Assembly: GCF_008065375.1 (NCBI RefSeq) | Contig: NZ_VJYI01000039.1 | Span: 1 to 58,547 of the forward strand | Source: Nonomuraea sp. SYSU D8015 | GTDB taxonomy: Bacteria > Actinomycetota > Actinomycetes > Streptosporangiales > Streptosporangiaceae | Length of the DNA stretch: 58,547 nt | Direction: 5' to 3' | Part shown: positions 51,771-58,547 of the stretch, piece by piece | Layout: each line of letters starts with the position of its first letter | How positions within the stretch are numbered: position 1 is the first letter of the stretch | Position numbers and translations under genes: made by a program | Notes under the pieces: generated by a model | The model's input: the letters and a program-made list of their open reading frames with translations, nothing else | What the model was told of the DNA's origin: nothing | Databases searched by the model: none

Positions 51771-52094
51771 TCCCCAGCTGGCCACCAGGCCGCCGCCCCA
51801 CCACGCCACGACGGGGATCTTCGCCTGGGCTTCGATCAGGCGCGCGTTGGCGGCCGAGTGAGTCTCGGCGCCCCGGCACATCCAGCGGATCGGTGGTCAG
51901 GAAGGTCCTCAGGAACCGGACCGTGCACAACTGCAGGCCGACCCCAGCCGCATGTGATCGCCCCGCCGCTTCGCGACCAGCTCGCGATCGCCCGTGCACA
52001 GAAGGAAGAACCGCTCCAGCTCCGCCTGGGCCGGCTCTCCCACGAAGCACCCGTACGCCGCCGCCTGCTCGTCCGTCAGGAACTCAACCGCCAC
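51771..52094 (-). mobile_element. Tn3-family transposase relic (second copy)
   Basis: Reading leftwards from the ATG at 52094, VEFLTDEQAAAYGCFVGEPA and LERFFLLCTGDRELVAKRRG are the DUF4158 start of Tn3 transposases. After a frameshift near 51960, LQLCTVRFLRTF follows. In a third frame AANARLIEAQAKIPVVAWWG matches a region several hundred residues further along in the family. The gene is thus internally deleted and broken. It is a different Tn3 lineage from the copy at 42.1 kb. It cuts off the NmrA gene. Confidence 0.7.
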
Positions 52095-52165
52095 ATACCG
52101 TCATCGACATCGACCAGGCGTCGCTACCGCTAAGTCCTGTTCAGCTCCTCCTCGACCCCCGGTGC

Positions 52166-52216
52166 GGAGGGAGGCCTGCAACGCCGTCCGAGCGAGTTCG
52201 ACTCTCGCCTGCGTCT
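52166..52216 (+). other. tRNA-Cys-like 3' half (tRNA relic or attachment-site remnant)
   Basis: A perfect T arm, GCGAG-TTCGACT-CTCGC (52192-52208), follows an anticodon-like loop CTGCAAC with GCA (Cys) on a weak stem, and a 3' acceptor strand CTGCGTC plus T73, the discriminator of tRNA-Cys. No matching 5' acceptor GACGCAG or proper D arm is present. A 3' half-tRNA beside transposon debris is what integration of an element into a tRNA gene leaves behind, but chance resemblance to a degenerate tRNA is possible. Confidence 0.4.
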
Positions 52217-52222
52217 CGACAT

Positions 52223-52489
52223 CCCGCCGGCCCCGCCTTGACAAGATCCGGGCACGCGCGTGTAATGGCGGTCGCGTCGCGTGACGCCGGCCGGGTGGAC
52301 GGCGGCGGCATGGAGGCGCCGAATCAAGGGGGATGACGCCGTGACCTACTCAATCGGTCGTGCCTGAGCACGTAGCGCCCGCGCGTCGTCCCATGCCTTC
52401 GGCGGTTTAGTCGGCCCGCCTTCTCCTCCGGCATGCCGTGCGGGTTTCCCATGTCATCGACCTTAAATCCGCCCGGAGTGAAAACACGC
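52223..52489. other. Intergenic region right of the relics
   Basis: I recognise no gene here. The sequence carries the transition from accessory relics to ordinary chromosome and probably the promoter of the oxidoreductase-hemerythrin gene. No repeat stands out. Confidence 0.35.
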
Positions 52490-53314
52490 ATGCCCATGAA
52501 CTTCAACCAGCAGATCATCGACGAGTTCCGCGCCAACCAGGGGCAGGTCGGAGGCCCCTTCGAGGGCGGCAGGCTGCTCCTGCTGACCACCGTCGGCGCC
52601 AGGACCGGCGCACCTCACACCACCCCGCTCGGCTACCTGCCCGACGGCGACCGCCTCCTGGTCATCGCCTCGGCCGGCGGCGCGCCCGCGCATCCGGCCT
52701 GGTATCACAACCTGCGCGCCAACCCCCAGGTCACCGTGGAGGTCGGCACCTTCACGCAGCAGGCGAAGGCGGTCGTGCTGGAGGGCGAGGAGCGCGATCG
52801 CCTGTTCGCCCGCGCCGTCGAGCAGGACCCCGGATGGGCCGAGTACGAGTCCAGGTCCGGCCGCGTCCTGCCGGTGGTCGCGCTCCTCCCGATCGACGGC
52901 GGACCGCCCGCAGGGCCCATGGGCGACGCGCTCAAGACCATCCACGACGCCTTCCGCAGGGAGCTGGCCCTGATCCGCAAGGAGGTCGCCGCCTCGGGGC
53001 CGCGCGTGGGCGCGCAGCTGCGGGTCAACTGCCTGACCCTGTGCCAGGGCCTGCACGTGCACCATTCGCGCGAGGACGGGTTCATGTTCCCCGCCCTGGA
53101 AGGCCGCCATCCGGAGCTGGCTCCGGCGCTGGAGCGGCTGCGGGCCGAGCACGTGACCGTCCAGCAGCTCCTGGAGCGGCTCCAGGAGCTGCTCGCGGCC
53201 GACGACATCGCCCCCGAGGCCCTGCTGAGCCAGGTGAACGAGCTCACCGGGGAGCTGGAGTCGCACCTGGACTACGAGGAGGAGCAGCTCGTGGCGCTGC
53301 TCAACGGCGGGTAG
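52490..53314 (+). CDS. Ddn-type F420-dependent oxidoreductase fused to hemerythrin (HHE) domain
   Basis: This is a 274-residue two-domain protein. Residues 6-125 are a split-barrel deazaflavin-dependent nitroreductase/quinone reductase (GGRLLLLTTVGARTGAPHTT, then SAGGAPAHPAWYHNLRANPQ, the F420 site). Residues 145-270 form a four-helix hemerythrin-like domain with likely iron ligands His152, His191 with Glu195, His221, and His259 with Glu263. Substrate reduction by F420H2 and an oxygen- or NO-sensing di-iron site are thus joined. The ATG at 52490 has GGAG upstream; ATG 52496 and GTG 52478 are alternatives. Confidence 0.85.
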   Translation: MPMNFNQQIIDEFRANQGQVGGPFEGGRLLLLTTVGARTGAPHTTPLGYLPDGDRLLVIASAGGAPAHPAWYHNLRANPQVTVEVGTFTQQAKAVVLEGEERDRLFARAVEQDPGWAEYESRSGRVLPVVALLPIDGGPPAGPMGDALKTIHDAFRRELALIRKEVAASGPRVGAQLRVNCLTLCQGLHVHHSREDGFMFPALEGRHPELAPALERLRAEHVTVQQLLERLQELLAADDIAPEALLSQVNELTGELESHLDYEEEQLVALLNGG

Positions 53315-53552
53315 CCCGCGCGGCCGGGGACGTGCCCAGCGCGCCCAGGTGGGATGGGCGCGCTGGAGCGCAGGTCAGGACGCCCGGCGAGCATGCCCTC
53401 GTTCCGAATATACTCCTGCGCTTTTCTCCTGGTCAGCGCCCTGCGCGAGGCGGAGCCCGGCCGGCAGCGGGAAATTCCCCGGTACGGGGTGAAACAGCCG
53501 GGCGCGTTCGGACACGTATGGAGTGAAGGAGCCCCGGACGAGAGGCAGCAGC

Positions 53553-54113
53553 GTGGCCCCCCGTGATCGCAAGCAGCGTTTCGAGGAGATCTACGCCGCG
53601 CACTATCCCGACATCCTCGCCTACGTCCGGCGGCGTACGGACTCGCACGACGACGCCGCCGACGCCCTCGCCGAGACCTTCACCGTCGCCTGGCGCCGCC
53701 TGGACGACGTGCCCGAGGGCGGCAGGTCGCGCCTGTGGCTGTACGGCGTGGCCCGCCGCGTGCTGGCCAACGGCCGGCGCGCCGAGACCCGCCGGGGTGA
53801 GCTCGTCGAGCGGCTCGGTCAGCAACTGGCCCTGTGGGCGGAGGCGACCGGACCGGACGCCGACGACGAACTCGGCGACGTGCGGGAGGCGCTGCGCCGC
53901 CTGGCTCCCGACGACCGGGAGGTGCTGTGTCTGGCCGCCTGGGAGGGGCTGGGCTCGGACGAGATCGCCGCGGTCCTGGGCTGCTCGCGCGGCGCGGCCC
54001 GCCTGCGGCTGCACAGGGCCCGCAAACGCCTGGTCAAGGAGCTGAAGGCGGCCGGGCTCGACGTAGCACGCCACGGCTTTCGCGCGGTCGCGCTGCAAAG
54101 GGAGGCGCTGTGA
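53553..54113 (+). CDS. ECF-type RNA polymerase sigma factor
   Basis: This is a 186-residue extracytoplasmic-function sigma factor. Region 2 is RFEEIYAAHYPDILAYVRRR through ALAETFTVAWRRL, and region 4 is LRRLAPDDREVLCLAAWEGL, then CSRGAARLRLHRARKRL. The GTG at 53553 with AGAGG is the chosen start; a GTG at 53523 is possible. Stop and start overlap (TGATG) with a single-pass membrane protein, which is the position of an anti-sigma factor. Confidence 0.9.
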   Translation: MAPRDRKQRFEEIYAAHYPDILAYVRRRTDSHDDAADALAETFTVAWRRLDDVPEGGRSRLWLYGVARRVLANGRRAETRRGELVERLGQQLALWAEATGPDADDELGDVREALRRLAPDDREVLCLAAWEGLGSDEIAAVLGCSRGAARLRLHRARKRLVKELKAAGLDVARHGFRAVALQREAL

Positions 54114-54961
54114 TGAACGACGTCGATCGCCTCGTGGCGCGCGTCGCGCCCGACCCGGGGCCGGGTACGACGCCGCTGGCGTGGGAGCTGATGGAGGAGA
54201 TCACCTCGCTCCCGGTGGCCCCGCCGGCCCGGCCGCGCCGCCACCGCCGGTGGCTGGCCGTGCCCGCGATCGCGGTGCTGGCCGTGGTGCTGAGCTGGAT
54301 CTTCCCCGTCACGGTCGGCATCGGCCCCGCTTCCGCGGCTCTGGACATCAGGCAGGACGGCGGATACTACGTCATCACGGTCAAGGACCTCATGGCCGAT
54401 CCCGAGGTCTACCAGGCCGAACTCCAGGCCCGCGGCATCAACGTCAAGCTCAAGGTCGTGCCCACGTCGGCGAGCATGGCGGGCGGCATGACCGTGCTTC
54501 ACGACGTCGACCGCATTCACCGCATGCGGCCGGGTGAGTCGGTGCCCGCCGAGGGCCCCATCCACTCCATCGCCGGCCCCGGCCCCTGCAGGCGGTTCGA
54601 CGGCTGCAAGGTCGGTCTGAAGGTCCCGGTCGACTACAAGAAGGAGGCCGAGGTCACGCTCGGCCGCGAGGCCCGCCCCGGCGAGCCGTACGAGATGCGG
54701 CCCCGTATCGACTGGCCCGGCGAGCCCTTCGACTGCGTCGACTACGTCAACAAGACCGTCGCCGAGGTCGTGCCGATCCTGCGGCAGCGCGGTGTGACGG
54801 CGACCTTCAGCACCCTCCCCGCCAAGCGCACTCCATCCACCGGCTGGCACGTCTACGAGGGCTACATGGCCTCGGCTGATGAGGCGGTGCTGTACGTCGG
54901 CCCCGAGCCGAGCCCGCACGCCCGGCCGGTGACCGTCTTCTGCTCGGACAAGCGCGACTGA
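54113..54961 (+). CDS. Single-pass membrane protein coupled to sigma factor, possible anti-sigma
   Basis: This is a 282-residue protein with a short cytoplasmic N-terminus (residues 1-45, with an ASD-like beginning, MNDVDRLVARVAPDPGP), one membrane helix at about 47-64 and an extracytoplasmic domain with paired cysteines (GPCRRFDGCK and FDCVDYVNKT). I do not recognise the outer domain. Translational coupling to the ECF sigma gene suggests a membrane anti-sigma factor; this class of partner in actinomycetes usually lacks a zinc motif, as here. AAAGGGAGG precedes the ATG. Confidence 0.7.
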   Translation: MNDVDRLVARVAPDPGPGTTPLAWELMEEITSLPVAPPARPRRHRRWLAVPAIAVLAVVLSWIFPVTVGIGPASAALDIRQDGGYYVITVKDLMADPEVYQAELQARGINVKLKVVPTSASMAGGMTVLHDVDRIHRMRPGESVPAEGPIHSIAGPGPCRRFDGCKVGLKVPVDYKKEAEVTLGREARPGEPYEMRPRIDWPGEPFDCVDYVNKTVAEVVPILRQRGVTATFSTLPAKRTPSTGWHVYEGYMASADEAVLYVGPEPSPHARPVTVFCSDKRD

Positions 54962-55045
54962 CCGGCGCCTCGCCCCACTTTTCCCCTTCACCGCCATGCG
55001 TTCTGTTCCGCGTGCGCGGACTCCCTCACGACGATCGGATCCACC

Positions 55046-56428
55046 GTGCTCGCAGACACCCGCGTGGCCGCGCCGCCCCGCCCGCCCCCTCTCGCGGGCC
55101 ACCGCCTGTTCGCGGCGCTCCTCGCACTGGCCGCCGGCCTGCGGGTGGTGACGATGCTCGGCTACCGCCCCGCCCAGCTCTACTGGTACGACTCCTTCAC
55201 CTATCTCGACACGGCCGTGCACCTGGCGCCGTCGGCGGCCTTCCACCCGATCGGCTACCCGTTGCTGCTGAGGGCGCTGTTGCCGTTCCACAGCGTGGAG
55301 GCGATCGCGGCCGTCCAGCACACCATGGGCCTGACCGTCGGTGTCATGATCTACGCCGTGCTGCGCCGCCACGGCCTGCCCGGCTGGGGCGCGGCCCTGG
55401 CCACCGTTCCGGCCCTGTTCGACGCGTCGTTCCTGCGGCTGGAGCACGCCGTGCTGTCGGACACGCTGTTCATCTTCCTGGTGGTGGCGGGCCTGACCGT
55501 GCTGATGTGGTCGCCGGACGTGTTGCCGATGCGTGCCGCGACCGGGGCGGGGCTGCTGTTCGCGCTGGCCGCGCTGACCCGGACGATCGCGCTGCCGTTG
55601 TTCCTGCTGGTGCTGCTCGTGCTCGCGGTCCGGCGGGCAGGGTGGCGGCGCCTGGCCGCGCTGGCGCTGGCCGGGACGCTGCCCCTGGCCGCCTACGCCG
55701 CCTGGTACGCCGCCCATCACGGCCGTTTCACGCTCAGCGGCGCGGACGGAGTGGCGCTGTGGGCCCGGACGATGACCTTCGCCGACTGCTCGGTCATCGA
55801 CCCGCCGCCCGATCTGGCCCGGCTGTGCCCGAACGGGACCGTGCTGGACGCGGCCTCGGAGTACGTGTGGGCGCCGACGTCCTCCCTCAACCAATTGCCC
55901 GGCGACCGGTTCGCGCACAACGACCTGGCCCGCGCGTTCGCCGTCGACGCGATCGCCGCCCAGCCCCTGGACTACCTGCGCGAGGTGGTCCGCGACACCT
56001 CCATCGCCTTCTCCTGGACCCCGATCGCCCACCCGGCCCGCACCACCCCGGCTTTCGGCTTCAAGCACGGCCGGTGGCCGCTGCCCGGCCGGCCGCTGGT
56101 GGAGAAGGTGAGGAAGGAGTACGACCCGGACCTTCGCGGCCTGTCGTCGGTCGGCCCGTACGCGGACGTCCTGATCGCCTACCAGTACGCCGCCTACCTG
56201 CGAGGCCCGCTGCTGGCGGCGATCCTGCTGCTCGGCGCGGCGGGTGCGGTGCGGCGCCCGCGCGTGGCGCTGCTGCCGTGGGCGGTGGCGATGGGCCTGC
56301 TCGTCGGCCCGGTCGCGATCCTGGACTTCGATCACCGCTACGTGCTGCCCGTCATCCCGGTCGCCTGCCTGGCCGCCGCCCTCGCCGTCACCCGTCCTCC
56401 CACATATGGGATAAGCTCCCAGATGTGA
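55046..56428 (+). CDS. Polytopic membrane glycosyltransferase-like protein
   Basis: This is a 460-residue integral membrane protein with about ten hydrophobic helices and a first loop containing YWYDSFTYLDTAVHLAPS, in the position where GT-C fold (PMT/ArnT-like) transferases have their catalytic acidic residue; here the Asp in WYD or YLD. An extracytoplasmic stretch (about 235-330) with Cys pairs (TFADCSVIDPPPDLARLCPN) follows. It probably transfers a sugar from a polyprenyl donor at the outer face. A hallmark beyond fold and length is missing, so the call is moderate. Its last codons overlap the next gene. Confidence 0.65.
   Translation: MLADTRVAAPPRPPPLAGHRLFAALLALAAGLRVVTMLGYRPAQLYWYDSFTYLDTAVHLAPSAAFHPIGYPLLLRALLPFHSVEAIAAVQHTMGLTVGVMIYAVLRRHGLPGWGAALATVPALFDASFLRLEHAVLSDTLFIFLVVAGLTVLMWSPDVLPMRAATGAGLLFALAALTRTIALPLFLLVLLVLAVRRAGWRRLAALALAGTLPLAAYAAWYAAHHGRFTLSGADGVALWARTMTFADCSVIDPPPDLARLCPNGTVLDAASEYVWAPTSSLNQLPGDRFAHNDLARAFAVDAIAAQPLDYLREVVRDTSIAFSWTPIAHPARTTPAFGFKHGRWPLPGRPLVEKVRKEYDPDLRGLSSVGPYADVLIAYQYAAYLRGPLLAAILLLGAAGAVRRPRVALLPWAVAMGLLVGPVAILDFDHRYVLPVIPVACLAAALAVTRPPTYGISSQM
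56402..56426. promoter_or_regulatory. Operator-like inverted repeat at the XRE-cupin start
   Basis: ACATATGGGA and TCCCAGATGT are inverted copies (9 of 10 match) around a five-base centre. They span the last codons of the glycosyltransferase-like gene and the GTG of the XRE-cupin gene. A bound regulator would block its own transcription at the start codon. Confidence 0.55.
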
Positions 56429-56991
56429 GAAACGCCGAAGAGCTGGACGTCCGGCTGGCCGAACGGCTGGCGGCGCTGCGCGTGGAGCGCGGCTGGTCGC
56501 TGGAGGAGCTGGCACGCCGGGCCGAGATCAGCCGCTCGACCCTGTCACGCCTGGAACGCGGGGAGATCAGCCCGACCGCGGCCCTGCTCAACAAGCTGTG
56601 CGCAGTCTACGAGCGGACGATGTCGCGGCTGCTGGCCGAGGTGGAGTCCGAGCCGCCGCAACTCGTGGAGGCCGGGGAACAGCCGGTGTGGCAGGACGAG
56701 GCGTCGGGCTTCGTGCGCAGGTCGGTGTCCCCGCCGCATCCCGGGCTGCGCGGCGAGATCGTCGAAGGCACCCTGCGGCCGGGTGCGGACATCGTCTACG
56801 ACCAGGCCCCGGTCCCCGGGCTGGAGCAGCACATCTGGGTGCTGGAGGGCACGCTGGAGATCACCGCGAACGGCCGCCCGCACACCGTCGGACCCGGCGA
56901 CTGCCTGCGCTTCCGGCTGTGGGGCGCCTCCCGCTTCCGCTGCCCTGGCCCCGCCCCGGTGCGTTACACCCTCTTCGTCGTCCTGCCGTGA
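56425..56991 (+). CDS. XRE-cupin transcriptional regulator
   Basis: This is a 188-residue regulator: the HTH is at about 8-62 (LAALRVERGWSLEELARRAE, then SRSTLSRLERGEISPTAALL) and the C-terminal cupin is at about 105-185 (VPGLEQHIWVLEGTLEITAN, then VGPGDCLRFRLWG). The family controls small metabolic genes by binding a metabolite in the cupin. The GTG overlaps the preceding stop (ATGTGA). It is followed by a GNAT gene after 17 bases, a common partner, so the two probably form a unit. Confidence 0.9.
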   Translation: MRNAEELDVRLAERLAALRVERGWSLEELARRAEISRSTLSRLERGEISPTAALLNKLCAVYERTMSRLLAEVESEPPQLVEAGEQPVWQDEASGFVRRSVSPPHPGLRGEIVEGTLRPGADIVYDQAPVPGLEQHIWVLEGTLEITANGRPHTVGPGDCLRFRLWGASRFRCPGPAPVRYTLFVVLP

Positions 56992-57008
56992 AAGCCGAGG
57001 AACCTCCT

Positions 57009-57539
57009 ATGCACACGATCGCCCGCCTGTCCGCCGAGGAGTTCGAGTCGAGCGTCAAGGAGCTGGCCGACCTCCTGGTCGACGCCGTGGACGACGGCGC
57101 GTCGGTGGGCTTCCTGGCGCCGTTCGGCCACGAGGCGGCCGCCGCCTGGTGGCGGGCCCAGGCCCCGGCCGTCGCCGACGGCACCCACATGGTGTGGGCC
57201 TGCCGCGACGGCGGCCGGATCGGCGGCACGATCAGCCTGGTCCTCGCCGCCAAGCCGAACGCCCGCCACCGCGCCGAGATCGTCAAGCTCATGGTCCACC
57301 GCGACGCCCGGGGCCGCGGCCTGTCGCGCGCCCTGCTGGCCACCGCCGAACGGGCCGCGCTCGCCGCCGGCGTGGACCTGCTCATGCTGGACACCGAGAC
57401 CGGCAGCACCGCCGAGCACGTCTACCTCACCGGCGGCTGGACCCGCTACGGCATCGTCCCCGGCTACGCCGCCTCGCCGGACGGCGCCTTGAGCGACTGC
57501 AGCTTCTTCTTCAAGCGGCTCACTGCAGACTCTGCGTGA
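57009..57539 (+). CDS. GNAT-family N-acetyltransferase
   Basis: This is a 176-residue acetyltransferase. The acetyl-CoA loop is in IVKLMVHRDARGRGLSRALL, preceded by GGTISLVLAAKP and followed by LLMLDTETGSTAEHVYLTGG and the WTRYGIVPGYAASPDG ending. It transfers an acetyl group to an amine, perhaps a drug or metabolite. It sits directly after the XRE-cupin gene and overlaps the convergent rpiR gene by 20 bp. GAGGAACCTCCT lies before the ATG. Confidence 0.9.
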   Translation: MHTIARLSAEEFESSVKELADLLVDAVDDGASVGFLAPFGHEAAAAWWRAQAPAVADGTHMVWACRDGGRIGGTISLVLAAKPNARHRAEIVKLMVHRDARGRGLSRALLATAERAALAAGVDLLMLDTETGSTAEHVYLTGGWTRYGIVPGYAASPDGALSDCSFFFKRLTADSA

Positions 57540-58356
57540 TCTCGTCGAGGTCGGCCAGGCGCCGGGCGGGCGACAGGCGGGCGGCCGTGGCGACCAGCAG
57601 CAGCTCGGTCACGGCGATCTCGTGGACCAGCGGCGCGATCGGCCCGGCGGCCTCGCGCGGCAGCCGGACCAGCACTTCCGCCTCCCCGGCCAGCGGCGAT
57701 CCCCAGGCGTCGGTGACGAGCACGAGCCGCGCGCCCCGGCCGCGGGCGGCGCGCACGAACCGCGCCGTGGCCGAGGAGTAGCGGCGGAAGTCATAGGCCA
57801 CGATCACATCGGAAGAGCCCAGGTCGAGCACGGTACGGGCACGCGCCTCGGCGGATCCGGGCACGGGGTGCGCGCCCGGGCGCAGACCGGCCAGCTGGCG
57901 GATCAGGTATTCGGCGGCCAGCTCGCTGAGCGGCCCGCCCAGGGCCCACACGGTCCTGGCCCCGGCGAGCAGCGCGGCCGTGGCCGTGAGCAGCGGCTCG
58001 GGGACGGCGGCCAGTGTGCCCTCCAGCCCGGAGCGGAGGTCGTCGGCGGCGCGGCGCAGCCGGGAAGGCGCCGGTGAAACGTCCGTTTCGTGGGTGACGT
58101 ACTCGTGCAGCCGCGACCGGCCGCGCGCCCCGTCCCTGACGGCGGCCTGGAAGTCGGCGAACCCGCCGTACCCGAGCCGATCGAACAGCCGTGACGCCGT
58201 CGGCGGGCTGACCCCGGCCCGCTCGGCCAGCGCCCGCAGGGAGCCGAGCGCCGCGAACGGATAGTCGTCGAGCAGCACCCGCACGATCGCCCGCTCGCCG
58301 GGCGGCAGCTCGGCGTAGACGGCGCTGAGGCGGCTCGCCACCGGGTCGTTCTCCAT
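57520..58356 (-). CDS. RpiR/MurR-family regulator
   Basis: This is a 278-residue regulator with an N-terminal RpiR-type HTH (about 1-77: LRALAERAGVSPPTASRLFD, RLGYGGFADFQAAVRDGARG) and a C-terminal SIS domain (TVWALGGPLSELAAEYLIRQ, DVIVAYDFRRYSSATARFVR) that binds sugar phosphates in the family. TAACAT eight bases before the ATG suggests a leaderless transcript. It is divergent from a threonine synthase-like gene, and shared direct repeats lie on both promoters. Confidence 0.9.
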   Translation of the reverse strand: MENDPVASRLSAVYAELPPGERAIVRVLLDDYPFAALGSLRALAERAGVSPPTASRLFDRLGYGGFADFQAAVRDGARGRSRLHEYVTHETDVSPAPSRLRRAADDLRSGLEGTLAAVPEPLLTATAALLAGARTVWALGGPLSELAAEYLIRQLAGLRPGAHPVPGSAEARARTVLDLGSSDVIVAYDFRRYSSATARFVRAARGRGARLVLVTDAWGSPLAGEAEVLVRLPREAAGPIAPLVHEIAVTELLLVATAARLSPARRLADLDEITQSLQ

Positions 58357-58360
58357 GATG

Positions 58361-58413
58361 ACAAATGTTACACCATCGCCGTATACCGCCATGAGCGAAA
58401 CGGATGTTACGGT
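58361..58413. promoter_or_regulatory. Direct repeats over both -10 boxes of the rpiR/thrC-like pair
   Basis: ACAAATGTTAC (58361-58371) and ACGGATGTTAC (58400-58410) are direct copies differing at two positions, 39 bases apart. The first covers TAACAT, a likely -10 of rpiR on the minus strand. The second runs into TACGGT (58408-58413), a likely -10 for the thrC-like gene on the plus strand. Both genes appear leaderless. Confidence 0.5.
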
Positions 58414-58419
58414 GCGGTC

Positions 58420-58547
58420 ATGACTATCTGGCATGGCTTGATCAACAGCGGCTACCGGCGCTGGCTGCCGGTCACCGACGACACCCCGGCCGTCTCGCTG
58501 AACGAGGGCAACACCCCGCTGCTGCGCTCGGCGCACCTGTCGGAGCT
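58420..58547 (+). CDS. thrC: Threonine synthase-like protein, N-terminal fragment (runs off the window)
   Basis: The first 42 codons are in the window. MTIWHGLINSGYRRWLPVTD and VSLNEGNTPLLRSAHL match the start of actinobacterial threonine synthases, PLP enzymes that convert O-phosphohomoserine to threonine; the NTPL box is typical of the fold. The PLP lysine lies beyond the window. No ribosome site is present, and a -10-like TACGGT ends six bases before the ATG, so the mRNA is probably leaderless. Divergence from an RpiR regulator is unusual for a housekeeping thrC, so a paralogue is possible. Confidence 0.75.
   Translation, partial: MTIWHGLINSGYRRWLPVTDDTPAVSLNEGNTPLLRSAHLSE

Noticed and set aside
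53819..56515. A continuous minus-strand frame of nearly 900 codons opposite the sigma factor, membrane protein and glycosyltransferase-like genes
   Set aside because: Its product is dominated by Arg, Gly, Gln and His in low-complexity runs, the usual mirror of high-G+C coding DNA. The plus-strand genes have family motifs and ribosome sites.

Overview
The base composition (very high G+C, third positions almost always G or C), GTG starts, leaderless promoters and gene families (NIT-domain kinase, DUF5937-type ArsR, MmyB-type XRE, TAP-like hydrolase, WYL regulator) point to a filamentous actinobacterium, most like the Streptosporangiaceae (for example Nonomuraea). This placement is inferred from gene style; no marker gene was compared. 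The window falls into two ordinary, gene-dense chromosomal stretches (about 1-35 kb and 52.5-58.5 kb) and a decayed, rearranged accessory stretch between them (about 35.2-52.4 kb).

Left part. After a truncated NIT-domain histidine kinase come two paralogous NMT1/SsuA-type binding lipoproteins and two translationally coupled permeases with no ATPase gene. A convergent three-gene unit follows: aldehyde dehydrogenase, a DUF3598-like protein and a nitrilase-fold protein whose catalytic Cys is Ser. Next are a nitronate monooxygenase and a divergent pair: a degenerate ATP-grasp-like protein and an HTH-TPR regulator. A GH42 beta-galactosidase operon (lacI, binding protein, two permeases, GH42) has a perfect 18-bp palindrome as its probable operator. 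Then come TetR/P450, an XRE-SDR divergent pair, a methyltransferase, a haloalkane dehalogenase-like hydrolase with an NmrA-type reductase, a LysR/MBL-fold divergent pair, an SDR, a NarL-type two-component system, a SecDF fusion, and a second NarL-type system. Small gene remnants (ArsR, TauD/TfdA, DUF418) lie between them.

Middle part. A TAP-like alpha/beta hydrolase gene appears split into two abutting pieces (35432-35566 and about 45725-45883) by about 10.2 kb of other DNA. That DNA holds a lipoprotein gene, a frameshifted XRE gene, an MFS transporter reduced to its two ends, an intact secreted subtilase, and a pile of broken mobile DNA: Tn3 transposase, IS3 transposase, group II intron reverse transcriptase, a WD40 gene with a 20-bp tandem duplication, and an IS701-type transposase. 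Beyond the split gene come a MerR regulator with a leaderless promoter and a compact array of seven tRNA genes (Ala-TGC, Gly-TCC, Leu-AAG, Glu-TTC, Arg-ACG, Val-CAC, Tyr-GTA) in 569 bp. The array is preceded by a 31-codon ORF and a strong hairpin. An AlkZ/YcaQ-like gene, a headless WYL regulator abutting a wrecked ABC transporter, a 3'-truncated NmrA gene, a second Tn3 relic and a tRNA-Cys-like 3' half finish the region.

Right part. An F420-dependent (Ddn-type) oxidoreductase fused to a hemerythrin domain, an ECF sigma factor coupled to a membrane protein, a polytopic glycosyltransferase-like protein overlapping an XRE-cupin regulator, a GNAT acetyltransferase, an RpiR regulator and the start of a threonine synthase-like gene close the window.

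The most notable items are the tRNA array and its odd members, the split hydrolase that brackets the decayed island, and two enzyme-fold proteins whose catalytic or metal-binding residues are replaced.
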